Of a stretch of 45,613 bases of DNA, positions 31,612 to 40,025 are shown in pieces. The DNA is from Anaerolineae bacterium (lineage in GTDB: Bacteria > Chloroflexota > Anaerolineae > Aggregatilineales > Phototrophicaceae), in assembly GCA_022823945.1 (NCBI GenBank), contig JAJEBK010000023.1, positions 1-45,613 on the forward strand. Direction: 5' to 3'. The notes under the pieces were generated by a model. The model ran no database searches, was not told the DNA's origin, and saw only the letters and a list, made by a program, of their open reading frames with translations. The position numbers and the translations under genes are program-made. Every line of letters begins with the position of its first letter. The first letter of the stretch is position 1.

Positions 31612-32562
31612 TTAGGCTTTGCGCTCTCGATACCAGTCCACAGTCCGCCGCAAGCCTTCTGCGAATTCGACCACGGGCGCGAATCCCAGCAGCGCTTTGG
31701 CTTTGGTCACATCGGCGCGCGAATGCTTGATATCGCCCGGTCGTTCATCGCCGTGGATGGGCGGCAGGTTTGTGCCCAGCGCGGCATTCAGCTGCTCGAC
31801 CAGGCTGTTCAGCGTGACGCGTCCGCCGGTGGCCAGGTTGATTACCGCGCCCGATGCGTCCTCCGCAGCGCAGGCCAGCAGATTGCCATGCACGACATTG
31901 TCGATATAGGTGAAGTCGCGGCTTTGTTGGCCATCGCCATAGATGCGCGGTCGTTCGCCATTCAGCATCCAAGCGATGAACTTGGGGATGACGGCGGCGT
32001 ATTCCGAAGCGGGGTCCTGGCGAGGACCAAAGACATTGAAGTAGCGCAGCGCCACTGTCTCCAGCCCGTAGCTGTGTGTGAAAGCGGCGGCATAATATTC
32101 GCCAGCCAATTTGGCGACTCCATAGGGCGAGATGGGGTCGGGGCGCATGGCTTCGTGTTTGGCTGCGCCCGGCTGATCGCCATAGGCTGATGATGAAGCG
32201 GCATAGACCACCCTTTTTACGCCACAATCACGCGCGGCAACCAACACATTTAGCGTACCAGTGAGACAGTGCAGATGCGTCTCCAGCGGGTCGGCCAGGC
32301 TGCGCGGGACCGATGGCAGAGCGGCTTGGTGGAGCACAAAGTCGACATCACGCATCAGCCGCCGCAGCAAGTCGCCATCGTTGATGTCGCCAACGGCAAA
32401 TTCAAAGTCACCACCCAGCGCGCCCAGATGCGCCAGATTCTCCCGCTTGCCGGTCAGCAGATTGTCGATGATGCGCACGCGCTGCCCGTCTTTCAGCAGG
32501 CTTTCGGCGATGTGCGAGCCGATGAAACCGGCACCACCCGTAACGAGATAGGTGCTTGGCAT
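31612..32562 (-). CDS. NAD-dependent sugar-nucleotide epimerase (UDP-GlcNAc/UDP-glucose C4-epimerase type)
   Basis: 316 residues of the extended SDR family. TGGAGFIGSH holds the GxxGxxG at 9-15, Asp32 (RIIDNLLTG) binds NAD, and the catalytic Tyr147-x-x-x-Lys151 is SPYGVAKLAGE after AASSSAYGD. ALPSVPRSLADP and GDGQQSRDFTYIDNVV resemble WbpP/TviC-type C4-epimerases, which act on UDP-GlcNAc or UDP-GalNAc for cell-surface polysaccharide. UDP-glucose epimerase is the alternative. ATG 32562 has AAAGGAG five bases upstream, a strong site. It is cytoplasmic. No glycosyltransferase cluster is adjacent. Confidence 0.87.
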   Translation of the reverse strand: MPSTYLVTGGAGFIGSHIAESLLKDGQRVRIIDNLLTGKRENLAHLGALGGDFEFAVGDINDGDLLRRLMRDVDFVLHQAALPSVPRSLADPLETHLHCLTGTLNVLVAARDCGVKRVVYAASSSAYGDQPGAAKHEAMRPDPISPYGVAKLAGEYYAAAFTHSYGLETVALRYFNVFGPRQDPASEYAAVIPKFIAWMLNGERPRIYGDGQQSRDFTYIDNVVHGNLLACAAEDASGAVINLATGGRVTLNSLVEQLNAALGTNLPPIHGDERPGDIKHSRADVTKAKALLGFAPVVEFAEGLRRTVDWYRERKA

Positions 32563-32605
32563 GTGTTCTCCTTTGATCCCGTGCGTATTGTACACGTTGA
32601 CTCTA

Positions 32606-32850
32606 CACCCCGCCCCGCAGTATCAGGGAGGGGGAGCGCATGTGATGGTCTACCCCGCCCCCCGGCCCCCTCCCCGAAGCATCAGGGAGGGGGAGCGCAA
32701 CCTGCGAAGATGTTTCTGATGCAAGATTTCTTCCCGAGTGGCAATAGTCGCACCTGGTAATCGACAAGTCTCCCTTCCCAATTGATATGGGGAAGGGTCG
32801 GGGATGGGGTAGCAAAATGCCCCGCCCTCATGCCGACCCGACGGGGGACT
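32606..32850. repeat. Cluster of GC-rich hairpin repeats in the gap before the coiled-coil gene
   Basis: The 309-base gap between the epimerase and the gene at 32872 is filled by repeats. AGTATCAGGGAGGGGGAGCG occurs at about 32619, and GCATCAGGGAGGGGGAGCGC at about 32679. A CCCTTCCC/GGGAAGGG hairpin around ATTGATATG lies at 32772-32797, and CCGACCCGACGGGGGACTAA at 32834-32853. These resemble family B in style but not base for base. No coding frame or RNA family is recognised. Confidence 0.5.
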
Positions 32851-32871
32851 AAGCTGTGATACACTAGCTCC

Positions 32872-34617
32872 ATGCCATCACATCACCGTGCCGAGTTGGA
32901 ACAAATCGTCGATCGTTGGGAGCAGCGACACGAGTGGCGATTGCTTTCGCGCAGCGTGCCGCGTTCGCTGATGCTGGCGTTGCTGTTGAGTCTGGCGGTG
33001 GGCGCGGTTGGCTATTTTCGTCTGCAGCTCGGGGCGGGGCAACTGGCGCTGGTTGCGGCGGGATTATGCGCGTTCGGCGCTGTGGGCAACCTGCTGCGCA
33101 CCCTGCTTTTTCCGCGCGATTTGCCCGCACGAGCGCGCTATTTTGACCTTGAGTTCAGCTTGGGCGAGCGGGTATCGACCGCCTTTGAGCTGCTTTCGGG
33201 GCGCATCGGCACGCACCCGGATATCGCGGCGCGGCAGTTGGCGGATACCCTGGCACAAGCGCGCGCCATCAATCCGCGAGAGCGCATCGCCCTGGACTTT
33301 CGGCGTGGCGAGTTGTTCGCGCTGCTGGCGCTGGCTGTGGCGCTGTTGGGCATGATCGCGCTGCCGTCTATCGTGGGCGCAGAACTGCTGGAACAGCCGC
33401 CGGTGCCGGCGATCGAACTGGCGCGCGAAGACATCCGCGAGATGATTGAAGAGATTGCCAAAGCCCCCGACCTCGACGAAATCGACCGCCAGGACTTGCT
33501 GGATGCGCTGGAGATTGCGCTGGAGCGGCTGGAAGAAACTGAAATCAGCCAGGAAGAAGCCTTCGCCGCGATGAGCCAGTTGGAAACGCAGTTGGACGAG
33601 CTTGGCATAGAACTGGGCGAGACGATGGAGCTGGATCAGTCGGCGCTGCAAACCGGCCTGGAGGCGCTTGGCGACTTTGCTCCGCCGATGGATGAGGGCG
33701 ACGAGCAGGCTGGCGATGATTTTTCGGCATTGAACGAGGCGCTGGAGCAGTTGGCGCAGGATGCCCGGGATATGAGCGCGCAAGAGAGGCAGGCTGCTGC
33801 TGCCGCGCTGGAAGAGGCGGCTGATGAACTGGCTCAACTGGACGCGGCGCTGCAAGAGCGGTTCGATGAGTTGGCGCAGGCGCTGCAAGAGGGCCAGCAG
33901 GATCTAGGCGAGCGGCTGGATGCGGCGCAAGAAGCGATCGCCCAAGAGCAGCAGCAGAACCAGCGTCAGCAAAATGCGCAGATGACCCTGCAAGAGCAAG
34001 CCGAACGCGCCGAAGAAGCCGCTGAGGCCATCGCTCGGCAGCAGGCGCAGCAAGGCGACCAACAAACTGATGATGCACAGGCCGGCGAGGCAGATCCATC
34101 CGAGTCGGGGCAGCCACGCGCCGGTCAGGAAGGCGATCAGCAGTCGGACCAAGCGCGTCCGGGCGCAAACCAGGGCAGCCAGCAGGCGCAGCGCAACGCC
34201 GAAACCAGTGGCGCGTCTAGCCAGCGCAACCAGGACAGCCGTGCCAGTGGCGGCGGAGCAGGACAAGGCGATCCCAACAACCTCAGCCTGGCCGGCAGCG
34301 GCGGCGAAGATCAAGGCGCGGAAACCAACAACCGCTCGGCGGGCAGGGGCGCGATCGAATACGAGGCGCTCTATAGCCCCAGCGGCATCGGCGGTGGCGG
34401 AGAAAACGAGATGCGCTTGCAGACCGATCCTGGCGATACAGCGCTGGCAGAAGGCGAATTCGATGACAACCCGCTGGGCGAATCGCGCGTGAGATATGAC
34501 ACGGTCTTCAGCGAATATCAGCAGGCAGCCAACCGCGCGCTGGAAAGCGATTATGTGCCGCTGGGCATGCGCGATGTCGTGCGCGAGTACTTTACTTCGC
34601 TGGAGCCGGGGGGCTGA
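32872..34617 (+). CDS. Membrane-anchored coiled-coil protein (DUF4175-like)
   Basis: A 581-residue protein. It begins with a basic segment and two hydrophobic segments (about 30-50, SLMLALLLSLAVGAVGYF, and 56-75). A soluble loop (80-150) includes LEFSLGERVSTAFELLSG, and a third membrane helix is at about 145-170. Then comes a long acidic coiled coil (about 180-400, EALERLEETEISQEEAF and EEAADELAQLDAALQER type), and a Gln/Gly/Ser-rich low-complexity stretch (about 345-480). A conserved-looking end follows: VRYDTVFSEYQQAANRALES and then VPLGMRDVVREYFTSL. This layout resembles DUF4175-type proteins usually found with MoxR ATPase and DUF58 genes; none is present here. The function is unknown. Confidence 0.7.
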   Translation: MPSHHRAELEQIVDRWEQRHEWRLLSRSVPRSLMLALLLSLAVGAVGYFRLQLGAGQLALVAAGLCAFGAVGNLLRTLLFPRDLPARARYFDLEFSLGERVSTAFELLSGRIGTHPDIAARQLADTLAQARAINPRERIALDFRRGELFALLALAVALLGMIALPSIVGAELLEQPPVPAIELAREDIREMIEEIAKAPDLDEIDRQDLLDALEIALERLEETEISQEEAFAAMSQLETQLDELGIELGETMELDQSALQTGLEALGDFAPPMDEGDEQAGDDFSALNEALEQLAQDARDMSAQERQAAAAALEEAADELAQLDAALQERFDELAQALQEGQQDLGERLDAAQEAIAQEQQQNQRQQNAQMTLQEQAERAEEAAEAIARQQAQQGDQQTDDAQAGEADPSESGQPRAGQEGDQQSDQARPGANQGSQQAQRNAETSGASSQRNQDSRASGGGAGQGDPNNLSLAGSGGEDQGAETNNRSAGRGAIEYEALYSPSGIGGGGENEMRLQTDPGDTALAEGEFDDNPLGESRVRYDTVFSEYQQAANRALESDYVPLGMRDVVREYFTSLEPGG

Positions 34618-35236
34618 GGTCTTTTGCCAGCCGCAGCAGCTGGATCGCCTTGTCGCCATTTTTCATCACGGGCGAGGCGTCAATCTGCGCAAAGCCGACT
34701 CGTTGATAAGCTGAAATCGCGATTTCGTTGTCCGCTGCCACATCCAGCGTCAGTCGCGCGCAACCTTCACGCAGCGCCGATGCTTCGGCATGTGCCAGCA
34801 GGGGCTTGCTGAGACCGCGACCGCGAAAAGCCGGGTAAAGCGCCACGAAGGTGATGTAATAGTCGTCCGGGGTGAGCCGCTGCCCCGCGAAGCCCAGCAG
34901 CTGGCGCATCATCACCAGCATCAGCAAGAAGCGCGGCAGTTCCCGGCCCGCCAGCCGCAGCATGAGCAAGAGCCCGCGCAATTCGTGTGTCTGGCTTTTG
35001 GCGGCGCTGTGCGCGTGGATCATGCCGGCGGTATTCCCATCATGCCGGATGAAGGCGCAATGCCGGCAGCTGAACTCGTTGTTTTTGCGCAAAAACATGC
35101 CGTGCAGCAGAGGGATGGCGCGCCCCCCGAAGAGCTCGCTGAAGAGATTATCGCCGGCGATTTGCGCCAGATTGGCGAAGTGGCGCGCGTCTGCAGGTGT
35201 TGGGCGGGCGGCGACCAACTGCACAAGTTGCCTCAA
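34592..35236 (-). CDS. GNAT-family N-acetyltransferase
   Basis: A 214-residue GNAT protein. The acetyl-CoA pyrophosphate loop is YPAFRGRGLSKPLL (about 149-162), and the C-terminal strand/helix LDVAADNEIAISAYQRVGF is typical. An N-terminal extension of about 60 residues with a Cys pair (FSCRHCAF) is less usual. The acceptor substrate is unknown. It starts four bases inside the end of pdxA (ATGA at 35233-35236), so the two are coupled. Its 3-prime end overlaps the convergent coiled-coil gene by 26 bases. Confidence 0.82.
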   Translation of the reverse strand: MRQLVQLVAARPTPADARHFANLAQIAGDNLFSELFGGRAIPLLHGMFLRKNNEFSCRHCAFIRHDGNTAGMIHAHSAAKSQTHELRGLLLMLRLAGRELPRFLLMLVMMRQLLGFAGQRLTPDDYYITFVALYPAFRGRGLSKPLLAHAEASALREGCARLTLDVAADNEIAISAYQRVGFAQIDASPVMKNGDKAIQLLRLAKDLSPPAPAK

Positions 35237-36222
35237 TCTGCCAGCCGTATCGCATAATCCAGGGCGGCGCGCAGGCTGCCTGGATCAGCGATGCCTTTGT
35301 CCGCGATATCAAAAGCTGTGCCGTGGGCGGTGGTCGCGCCGATGACGGGGAGTCCCATCCAGAGCGTGGCGATATCTCCGCGCGATTGCAGCTTGCGGGC
35401 GATGTTCATCTGGTCGTGATACATGCAGACGACGCCAGCAAATTCGCCGTCCAGGGCGCGCTTGAAGACGATGTCGGCCGGCACGGGTCCAGTGACAGCA
35501 ATGCCTAACTCGGCGGCATCTTCAATGGCGGGCGCGATCTCGTCGATCTCTTCACAGCCGAACAAACCCCCTTCGCCGGCGTGGGGATTGAGCGCTGCGC
35601 AAGCGATGCGTGGCTGCACGATGTCCAGGCGGCGCAGCACGGCATCCAGCTTCTCGATCTTGTCGCGAACTCGCGGACGCGTGATGCAGTCGGCAACCTG
35701 GCGCAGAGCGATGTGCTCGGTGACCGCCACCGCCCAGACATCGCGCACCGCTCCTAGAATATAAGGCTCGGGACAGCCTGTCACATGCGCGAGGAAGGTC
35801 AGCTCATCCGCGTAGTCATAACCGGCCGCGCGGAAAGATTCTTTGTTCATCGGTGCCATGACCACGCCATCGATGCGAGATTGCATCGCCAGCTCGTAAG
35901 CCAGTTGCAGATAACGAGCCGCCGCTTCGCCCAGTTTGGGGTGCACGGCCGCCGGCAGGCGAGCGCCCAATGCGAATCCCGGCGGCTGTAGCACTTCCAG
36001 GCAGCCGGACTGGAACTTCGCTTCATCCAGGTTTTCGATAGGCTGGAATCGCAGCGCTGATGCCAGGGCTGCAGCCTGATCGCGCATGACTGCCAGGTCG
36101 CCGATGATGAAGGCTCGGCAGCGCGCGTGCAGGCGCTCGTCGGCAAGAACTTTTGCGATGAGTTCCGGGCCGATGCCGGCTGGGTCGCCCATGACGATGG
36201 CGATAGTCGGAGCTGATTTCAT
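35233..36222 (-). CDS. pdxA: 4-hydroxythreonine-4-phosphate dehydrogenase family (PdxA or PdxA2)
   Basis: A 329-residue NAD(P)- and divalent-metal-dependent dehydrogenase. GDPAGIGPELIAKVL is at 12-26. Metal-ligand histidines are in VTEHIALRQV, LNPHAGEGGLF and CMYHDQMNIA, and the family ending TTAHGTAFDIADKGIADPGS is present. PdxA makes the C3 precursor of pyridoxal phosphate; the related PdxA2 group oxidises D-erythronate- or D-threonate-4-phosphate in sugar-acid breakdown. No pdxB, pdxJ or tetronate kinase (DUF1537) gene is adjacent to settle this; the VHGT-like ending fits either. It is coupled to the downstream acetyltransferase by a four-base overlap. Confidence 0.88.
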   Translation of the reverse strand: MKSAPTIAIVMGDPAGIGPELIAKVLADERLHARCRAFIIGDLAVMRDQAAALASALRFQPIENLDEAKFQSGCLEVLQPPGFALGARLPAAVHPKLGEAAARYLQLAYELAMQSRIDGVVMAPMNKESFRAAGYDYADELTFLAHVTGCPEPYILGAVRDVWAVAVTEHIALRQVADCITRPRVRDKIEKLDAVLRRLDIVQPRIACAALNPHAGEGGLFGCEEIDEIAPAIEDAAELGIAVTGPVPADIVFKRALDGEFAGVVCMYHDQMNIARKLQSRGDIATLWMGLPVIGATTAHGTAFDIADKGIADPGSLRAALDYAIRLAD

Positions 36223-36303
36223 TTGTAGAATTCCCAGTGAAACGGTTATGGAATGCTAACGGAAAGTTCTACAAGCTGCCAGCCGAGCAGTGAATGACAT
36301 ACG

Positions 36304-36340
36304 GGAAAATCACAAAGAGGCACCGCATGGATGCCCCTTT
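36304..36340 (-). terminator. Hairpin terminator after the dehalogenase-like gene
   Basis: Read on the minus strand, AAAGGGGCA and TGCCTCTTT form a nine-base stem with one mismatch around a nine-base loop, followed by GTGATTTTCC. It lies 29 bases beyond the stop of the gene at 36369 and before pdxA. The T-run is weak (TTTT after GTGA), so it may be partial. Confidence 0.5.
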
Positions 36341-36368
36341 GCATTGAATTTATCTGTGCTGCGGGATG

Positions 36369-37361
36369 CTAGTCTGCGTAGACCATTCGCTCCAGCCAAT
36401 CAGCAATGGTTATGCCGATAGTATCAGGCTGGTCTTCTTGGATGAAATGCAGCCCCGCGCCGACATTGACGAGTTCCAGATTCTCATATTGCGTCCGCGC
36501 CATCTCCAGGTGCGGTGGTGGCAGCATGCCCGGTTCGCCATACAGCATGAGTTTGGGCAGGTCGCTTGTTGGCAGCCATTGCGCGTAGGCAGAGACGATC
36601 TCGTGGACATCGGCTGGTTCGCCACCGGTGGGGATTTGGCGGGGCCAGACGAGGATGGGCTTGCGTGTTTCTGGAGTCGGGAAGGGCGCGCGATAGGCAT
36701 TCATCTCGTCTTCGCTGAGTTCGCGCAGGATGGCGGAAGGCAGGAATTGCTCGACGAAGATGTTTTGCCCCAGCATCATGGCTTCGGCGCGACCATCGTC
36801 GCTGCGGATGATCTGGATCAAGCCGGGTCCGCTATCGGGCATGTCCTCGACAGGGGGCATGGGCGCCATCAAGGCTTCCATGAAGGCGATGCCGCGCACA
36901 TTGTCCGTGTGGTTGCGGGCATAGTCGAATCCCAGCGCGCTGCCCCAGTCGTGCACGACCAGCGCGATGTCCGTGAGCTTCATCAATTCGATAAAGCGCC
37001 AGACATAGTCGCGATGCTCGACGAAGGTATAGCCGATAGCGGGCTTGTCGGACTTGCCCATGCCGAGCAGGTCGAGGGCGATGACGCGGCCGCTGTCTTC
37101 CAGGTGCGGCATGACATTGCGCCAGAGATAAGACCAGGTCGGGTTGCCGTGCAAGAGCAGGATGGGCCTGCCGGCTGGATCGCCCGCTTCCATATAATGC
37201 ATCTTCGCGCCATCGACTTCGATCCAGCGCGAGGCGTAGGGCAGGGCGGGGAATTCAATGCCTTCATACACAAGCGACTGGGGCGGGGTCTGTGCTTGCG
37301 CCGCCGCGGGAATGACCAGCAACAGCAGCGAGACCATGCAGCGAACAAACTTGTCTTTCAT
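36369..37361 (-). CDS. Secreted alpha/beta hydrolase, haloalkane dehalogenase-like
   Basis: 330 residues with a signal peptide (1-22 or so, LLLLVIPAAAQAQ). In the mature enzyme LLLHGNPTWSYLWRNVMPHL carries the oxyanion/halide-binding Asn73, the nucleophile is Asp138 with Trp139 next to it (VVHDWGSALGFDYA), the acid is probably Glu162 (IAFMEAL) and the base His305 (AGLHFIQEDQP). This Asp nucleophile, Asn-Trp halide pair and acid after strand 6 match subfamily II haloalkane dehalogenases. An epoxide hydrolase, which lacks this Asn-Trp pair, is less likely. ATG 37361 has AAGGAG six bases upstream. Most characterised dehalogenases are cytoplasmic, so the signal peptide is notable. It lies 94 bases after the merR-type gene, probably in one operon. 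Confidence 0.85.
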   Translation of the reverse strand: MKDKFVRCMVSLLLLVIPAAAQAQTPPQSLVYEGIEFPALPYASRWIEVDGAKMHYMEAGDPAGRPILLLHGNPTWSYLWRNVMPHLEDSGRVIALDLLGMGKSDKPAIGYTFVEHRDYVWRFIELMKLTDIALVVHDWGSALGFDYARNHTDNVRGIAFMEALMAPMPPVEDMPDSGPGLIQIIRSDDGRAEAMMLGQNIFVEQFLPSAILRELSEDEMNAYRAPFPTPETRKPILVWPRQIPTGGEPADVHEIVSAYAQWLPTSDLPKLMLYGEPGMLPPPHLEMARTQYENLELVNVGAGLHFIQEDQPDTIGITIADWLERMVYAD

Positions 37362-37455
37362 GTCGTTCTCCTTCATACTGAAATTGGCAAGTGTGTGAGG
37401 AACGGGCTTGGGCGTCTTGGTGAAGGTTGCCAAGCCCGTGAATCACCATCGTTGG

Positions 37456-38301
37456 TCAGGGCGCGGCGGACCGCAGCGGAGCCTGGATTTCGCAAACTGT
37501 CTCATCAATGCGCTGGGGGTCGGGCGGGTTGAGGAATAGCTCGCGCACTGGACCGCTGAATTGATAGCCGTTGGCTTGCGTCCATCTGCCGAGCGCACTG
37601 TAGCTGCGATGCGCCAGCTTGGGGTGTCCGACCCGGGTGATAGTCGCAATGTGCGCTTCAGCTGGCAGTTGCCGCAGCCGCAATGCCTCGCCCGATGACA
37701 GGGATATCGTCAGCGCCTCGTCTGGTTGGCCGCGCCATTCAAAGCCCAATTCCATATCGACATCGCGGTCGCTAAATTGCTTGTCGTGCATGACAGCCAT
37801 GAAATAGCCGAGCTCGCGCCTGTTTATGCGTGATGGCAAGACGCTTTGCATCTCTTGCAAGAGCTTCCGAGCTGCGTTTGGCAGCGGGAACACCGAGCGT
37901 ACCGACAGCAGAACCTTGGCTTTGATGGATTTCAGTACGATGTCGTAGTCTTCGGCTTCGCCCAGCGTATTGATCTGTTCTATGCGCGACTCGATATAGC
38001 GCAGGCGCGCGACTTCTTCTTGCAGCAATTGTTCAGTCTGCGCTTTTTTCATCAGCAGCATCCCATGCAATTCTTCTGACGAGATGCCGTTTTCCAGCAG
38101 ATTCTTTATCTGCGCCAGCGACAAGCCCATTTCCTTTAGGGCGATGACACGATTGAGCTGTGGCAACTGCTTCGCGCTGTAATAGCGATAACCTGTCTGT
38201 GGATCGACCTTTTCTGGCGCGAACAATCCCAACTGATCATAGTTCCGCAGCTGACTCGCCGAAACTTGCGCGATCCGAGAAAACTCTCCAATTTGAAACA
38301 C
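37456..38301 (-). CDS. MerR-family transcriptional regulator with GyrI-like effector domain (BmrR type)
   Basis: 281 residues from a GTG start with GGAGG five bases upstream. A MerR winged helix spans residues 1-70 (QIGEFSRIAQVSASQLRNYD, then DPQTGYRYYSAKQLPQLNRV). A dimerisation helix covers about 75-115, and a C-terminal GyrI/SOUL-like ligand-binding domain about 125-275 (LELGFEWRG-like stretch, LPAEAHIATITRVGHP). BmrR relatives sense hydrophobic or cationic organic compounds and underwind their promoter to activate it. A perfect MerR-type operator precedes its own gene, so it should activate itself and the dehalogenase-like gene downstream. The inducer is unknown; a halogenated organic compound is a natural guess. 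Confidence 0.9.
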   Translation of the reverse strand: MFQIGEFSRIAQVSASQLRNYDQLGLFAPEKVDPQTGYRYYSAKQLPQLNRVIALKEMGLSLAQIKNLLENGISSEELHGMLLMKKAQTEQLLQEEVARLRYIESRIEQINTLGEAEDYDIVLKSIKAKVLLSVRSVFPLPNAARKLLQEMQSVLPSRINRRELGYFMAVMHDKQFSDRDVDMELGFEWRGQPDEALTISLSSGEALRLRQLPAEAHIATITRVGHPKLAHRSYSALGRWTQANGYQFSGPVRELFLNPPDPQRIDETVCEIQAPLRSAAP

Positions 38302-38332
38302 TTGCGCCTCCGCCAGTTTTCATTTGAAAGCA

Positions 38333-38363
38333 AGCATAGACCTTCATACAGCCTGAAGGTCAA
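38333..38363 (-). promoter_or_regulatory. MerR-type promoter/operator with 19-base spacer and perfect dyad
   Basis: On the minus strand -35 TTGACC (38358-38363) and -10 TATGCT (38333-38338) are separated by 19 bases, the over-long spacing that MerR activators correct. The spacer lies within a perfect dyad: GACCTTCA (minus strand 38354-38361) and TGAAGGTC (38339-38346), with a seven-base centre. The start codon of the regulator gene is 32 bases after the -10. This is a strong match to known MerR, SoxR and BmrR operators. Confidence 0.85.
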
Positions 38364-38419
38364 GGAGGAAAAATGTTAGAAGTTCACAAGATTTTCCGTC
38401 CTGGCGGCCTGAGCATTTC

Positions 38420-38448
38420 TTGTCGAACGGCGAAAATTGGGTTATTAT
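38420..38448 (+). promoter_or_regulatory. Probable sigma-70 promoter of plsY-map
   Basis: TTGTCG (38420-38425) and TATTAT (38443-38448) are 17 bases apart, the ideal spacing. Transcription would start near 38455, about 54 bases before the chosen plsY start. It is divergent from the MerR-type promoter in the same gap. Confidence 0.6.
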
Positions 38449-38508
38449 CTGCGTAGAGACTGTCTTCCGGGCGGTCGCGCCCCTGGTCACAGTGAACAGG
38501 CAAGCCCG

Positions 38509-39183
38509 ATGTTCAACAGCGACAACGCCGCGCAGGTCATCTTCATAATCGTCAGCAGTTACTTGATCGGATCCTTCCCGACTGCCTATTTGTTGGGCAA
38601 GCTGAAGCGCATCAACATCTTTGAGGTTGGCAGCGGCAATATGGGCGGCACGAATGTAGCGCGCAGCCTGGGGAAAGGCTGGGCGCTGCTCACGATCGTG
38701 GCTGATGTGGGCAAGGGTGTGCTGGCGGTGTGGCTGGCGCGCGATTTGCTTTTGCCCGAACAGATCGGCGTGGCGACATCTGTCTCGGCGACTTGCGTGG
38801 TGGTCGGGCACAACTGGTCGCTCTTCGCCACATTGCTCACGGCATCATTCCGGGAAGGCAAGCTGCGTTTGATCGTGCGTGGTGGCAAAGGCGCGGCGAC
38901 AGCATTTGGCGCGATGCTGATGATCCAGCCCACCCAGATATTGGTGGCGGCTGCCATCGCCATCGCTGTTATCGCCCGTACGCGCTATGTGTCGCTGGGC
39001 GTGCTGATCGGTTTTGCAGTGGCGAATCTGTGGTTGATTGTGCTGGTGGGCACGGAGTGGCAGAAGCCGATTTTGCTGCTGTATGCGGTTTCGCTTAGTG
39101 TGATGATCGTGCTGCGGCACCGGGGCAATTTGCAGCGTCTGCTGGCTGGCACCGAGCGGCGTCTGGGCGAGGGGGCGACATAA
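38509..39183 (+). CDS. plsY: Acyl-phosphate:glycerol-3-phosphate acyltransferase PlsY
   Basis: A 224-residue inner-membrane enzyme making lysophosphatidate from acyl-phosphate and glycerol-3-phosphate, the first step of phospholipid synthesis in many bacteria. Three catalytic loops are visible: SYLIGSFPTAYLLGKL (about 17-32), GSGNMGGTNVARSLGKGW (about 42-59) and RGGKGAATAFGAM (about 125-137), together with about seven membrane helices. VVGHNWSLF carries the His. ATG 38509 gives the usual N-terminus; longer in-frame starts are possible but unneeded. The next gene (map) follows on the same strand. Confidence 0.92.
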   Translation: MFNSDNAAQVIFIIVSSYLIGSFPTAYLLGKLKRINIFEVGSGNMGGTNVARSLGKGWALLTIVADVGKGVLAVWLARDLLLPEQIGVATSVSATCVVVGHNWSLFATLLTASFREGKLRLIVRGGKGAATAFGAMLMIQPTQILVAAAIAIAVIARTRYVSLGVLIGFAVANLWLIVLVGTEWQKPILLLYAVSLSVMIVLRHRGNLQRLLAGTERRLGEGAT

Positions 39184-39235
39184 TAAGCGCCGGCTGCCGT
39201 TGCATTTACGCGCATCATTGACTATCTTCAGCATC

Positions 39236-39997
39236 GTGCAAATTGAAAGCGAGCGAGACCTGTGCGGCATGTGGCAGGTCGGGCAAGTTTGTGGGCTGAC
39301 GCTCAAGCGCATGCTGGACAGCGCCGAGGCGGGCATGTCCACCCGCGACCTGGACGACATCGGCCGCGACTGTCTGCGCGAAATGGGCGCGCAATCTGCC
39401 CCGCTGCAAGCATACAGCTTCCCTGCCTATACCTGCATCAGCCTGAATGACGAAGCGGCGCATGGCGTGCCGCGCAAAGACCGCATCATCCGCGCTGGCG
39501 ACCTGCTGAATGTTGATGTTTCGGCTGTGCTTGATGGCTATTGGGGCGATACGGGCGCGACAATCATTTTGCCGCCCCTGCAAAAGCGGCTGCTCAAGCT
39601 GTGTGATGCCACTCGGCGCGCGCTGGACTTGGCGATTCAAATGGCGCGTCCGGGGACTCGCGCCAGCGGGATCGGGCGCGCGGTCGAAAAATATGCCCGG
39701 CGACAAGGCTTCCGTACCTTCCGAGAACTGGGCGGGCACGGCGTGGGACGGCATATACACGAAGAGCCGACTATCCCCAACCATTATCACAAGCGCAACA
39801 AAGCTGTGCTGCGCGATGGCATGGCGCTCACGCTGGAGCCTTTTCTGTGCACGGGCCGCGGACGCATCAACACAGCCGATGATGGCTGGACTTTGCTCAG
39901 CGTGGATGGCGGCGTGTCGGCGCAGTATGAGCATACTGTCATCATCAATGGCGATGAACCGATCCTGGTTACGAAGGTGGCTGGGGGGTATGTTTGA
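39236..39997 (+). CDS. map: Methionine aminopeptidase, type I
   Basis: A cytosolic enzyme removing the initiator methionine from new proteins. From GTG 39236 (VQIESERDL, the usual MAP beginning) it is 253 residues. Metal ligands are Asp94 (NVDVSAV), Asp105 (GDTGATI), His168 (GGHGVGRHIHEEP), Glu201 (LEPF) and Glu232 (YEHTVIING). His77 in EAAHGVPR is the substrate-contacting histidine. No strong ribosome-binding site is seen, and a TTG at 39200 is an alternative. It is 52 bases after plsY, probably the same transcript, and is followed by the VOC gene. Confidence 0.92.
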   Translation: MQIESERDLCGMWQVGQVCGLTLKRMLDSAEAGMSTRDLDDIGRDCLREMGAQSAPLQAYSFPAYTCISLNDEAAHGVPRKDRIIRAGDLLNVDVSAVLDGYWGDTGATIILPPLQKRLLKLCDATRRALDLAIQMARPGTRASGIGRAVEKYARRQGFRTFRELGGHGVGRHIHEEPTIPNHYHKRNKAVLRDGMALTLEPFLCTGRGRINTADDGWTLLSVDGGVSAQYEHTVIINGDEPILVTKVAGGYV

Positions 39998-40025
39998 TGC
40001 AAGCCCGAAGCCAAAGGAGTGGAAC

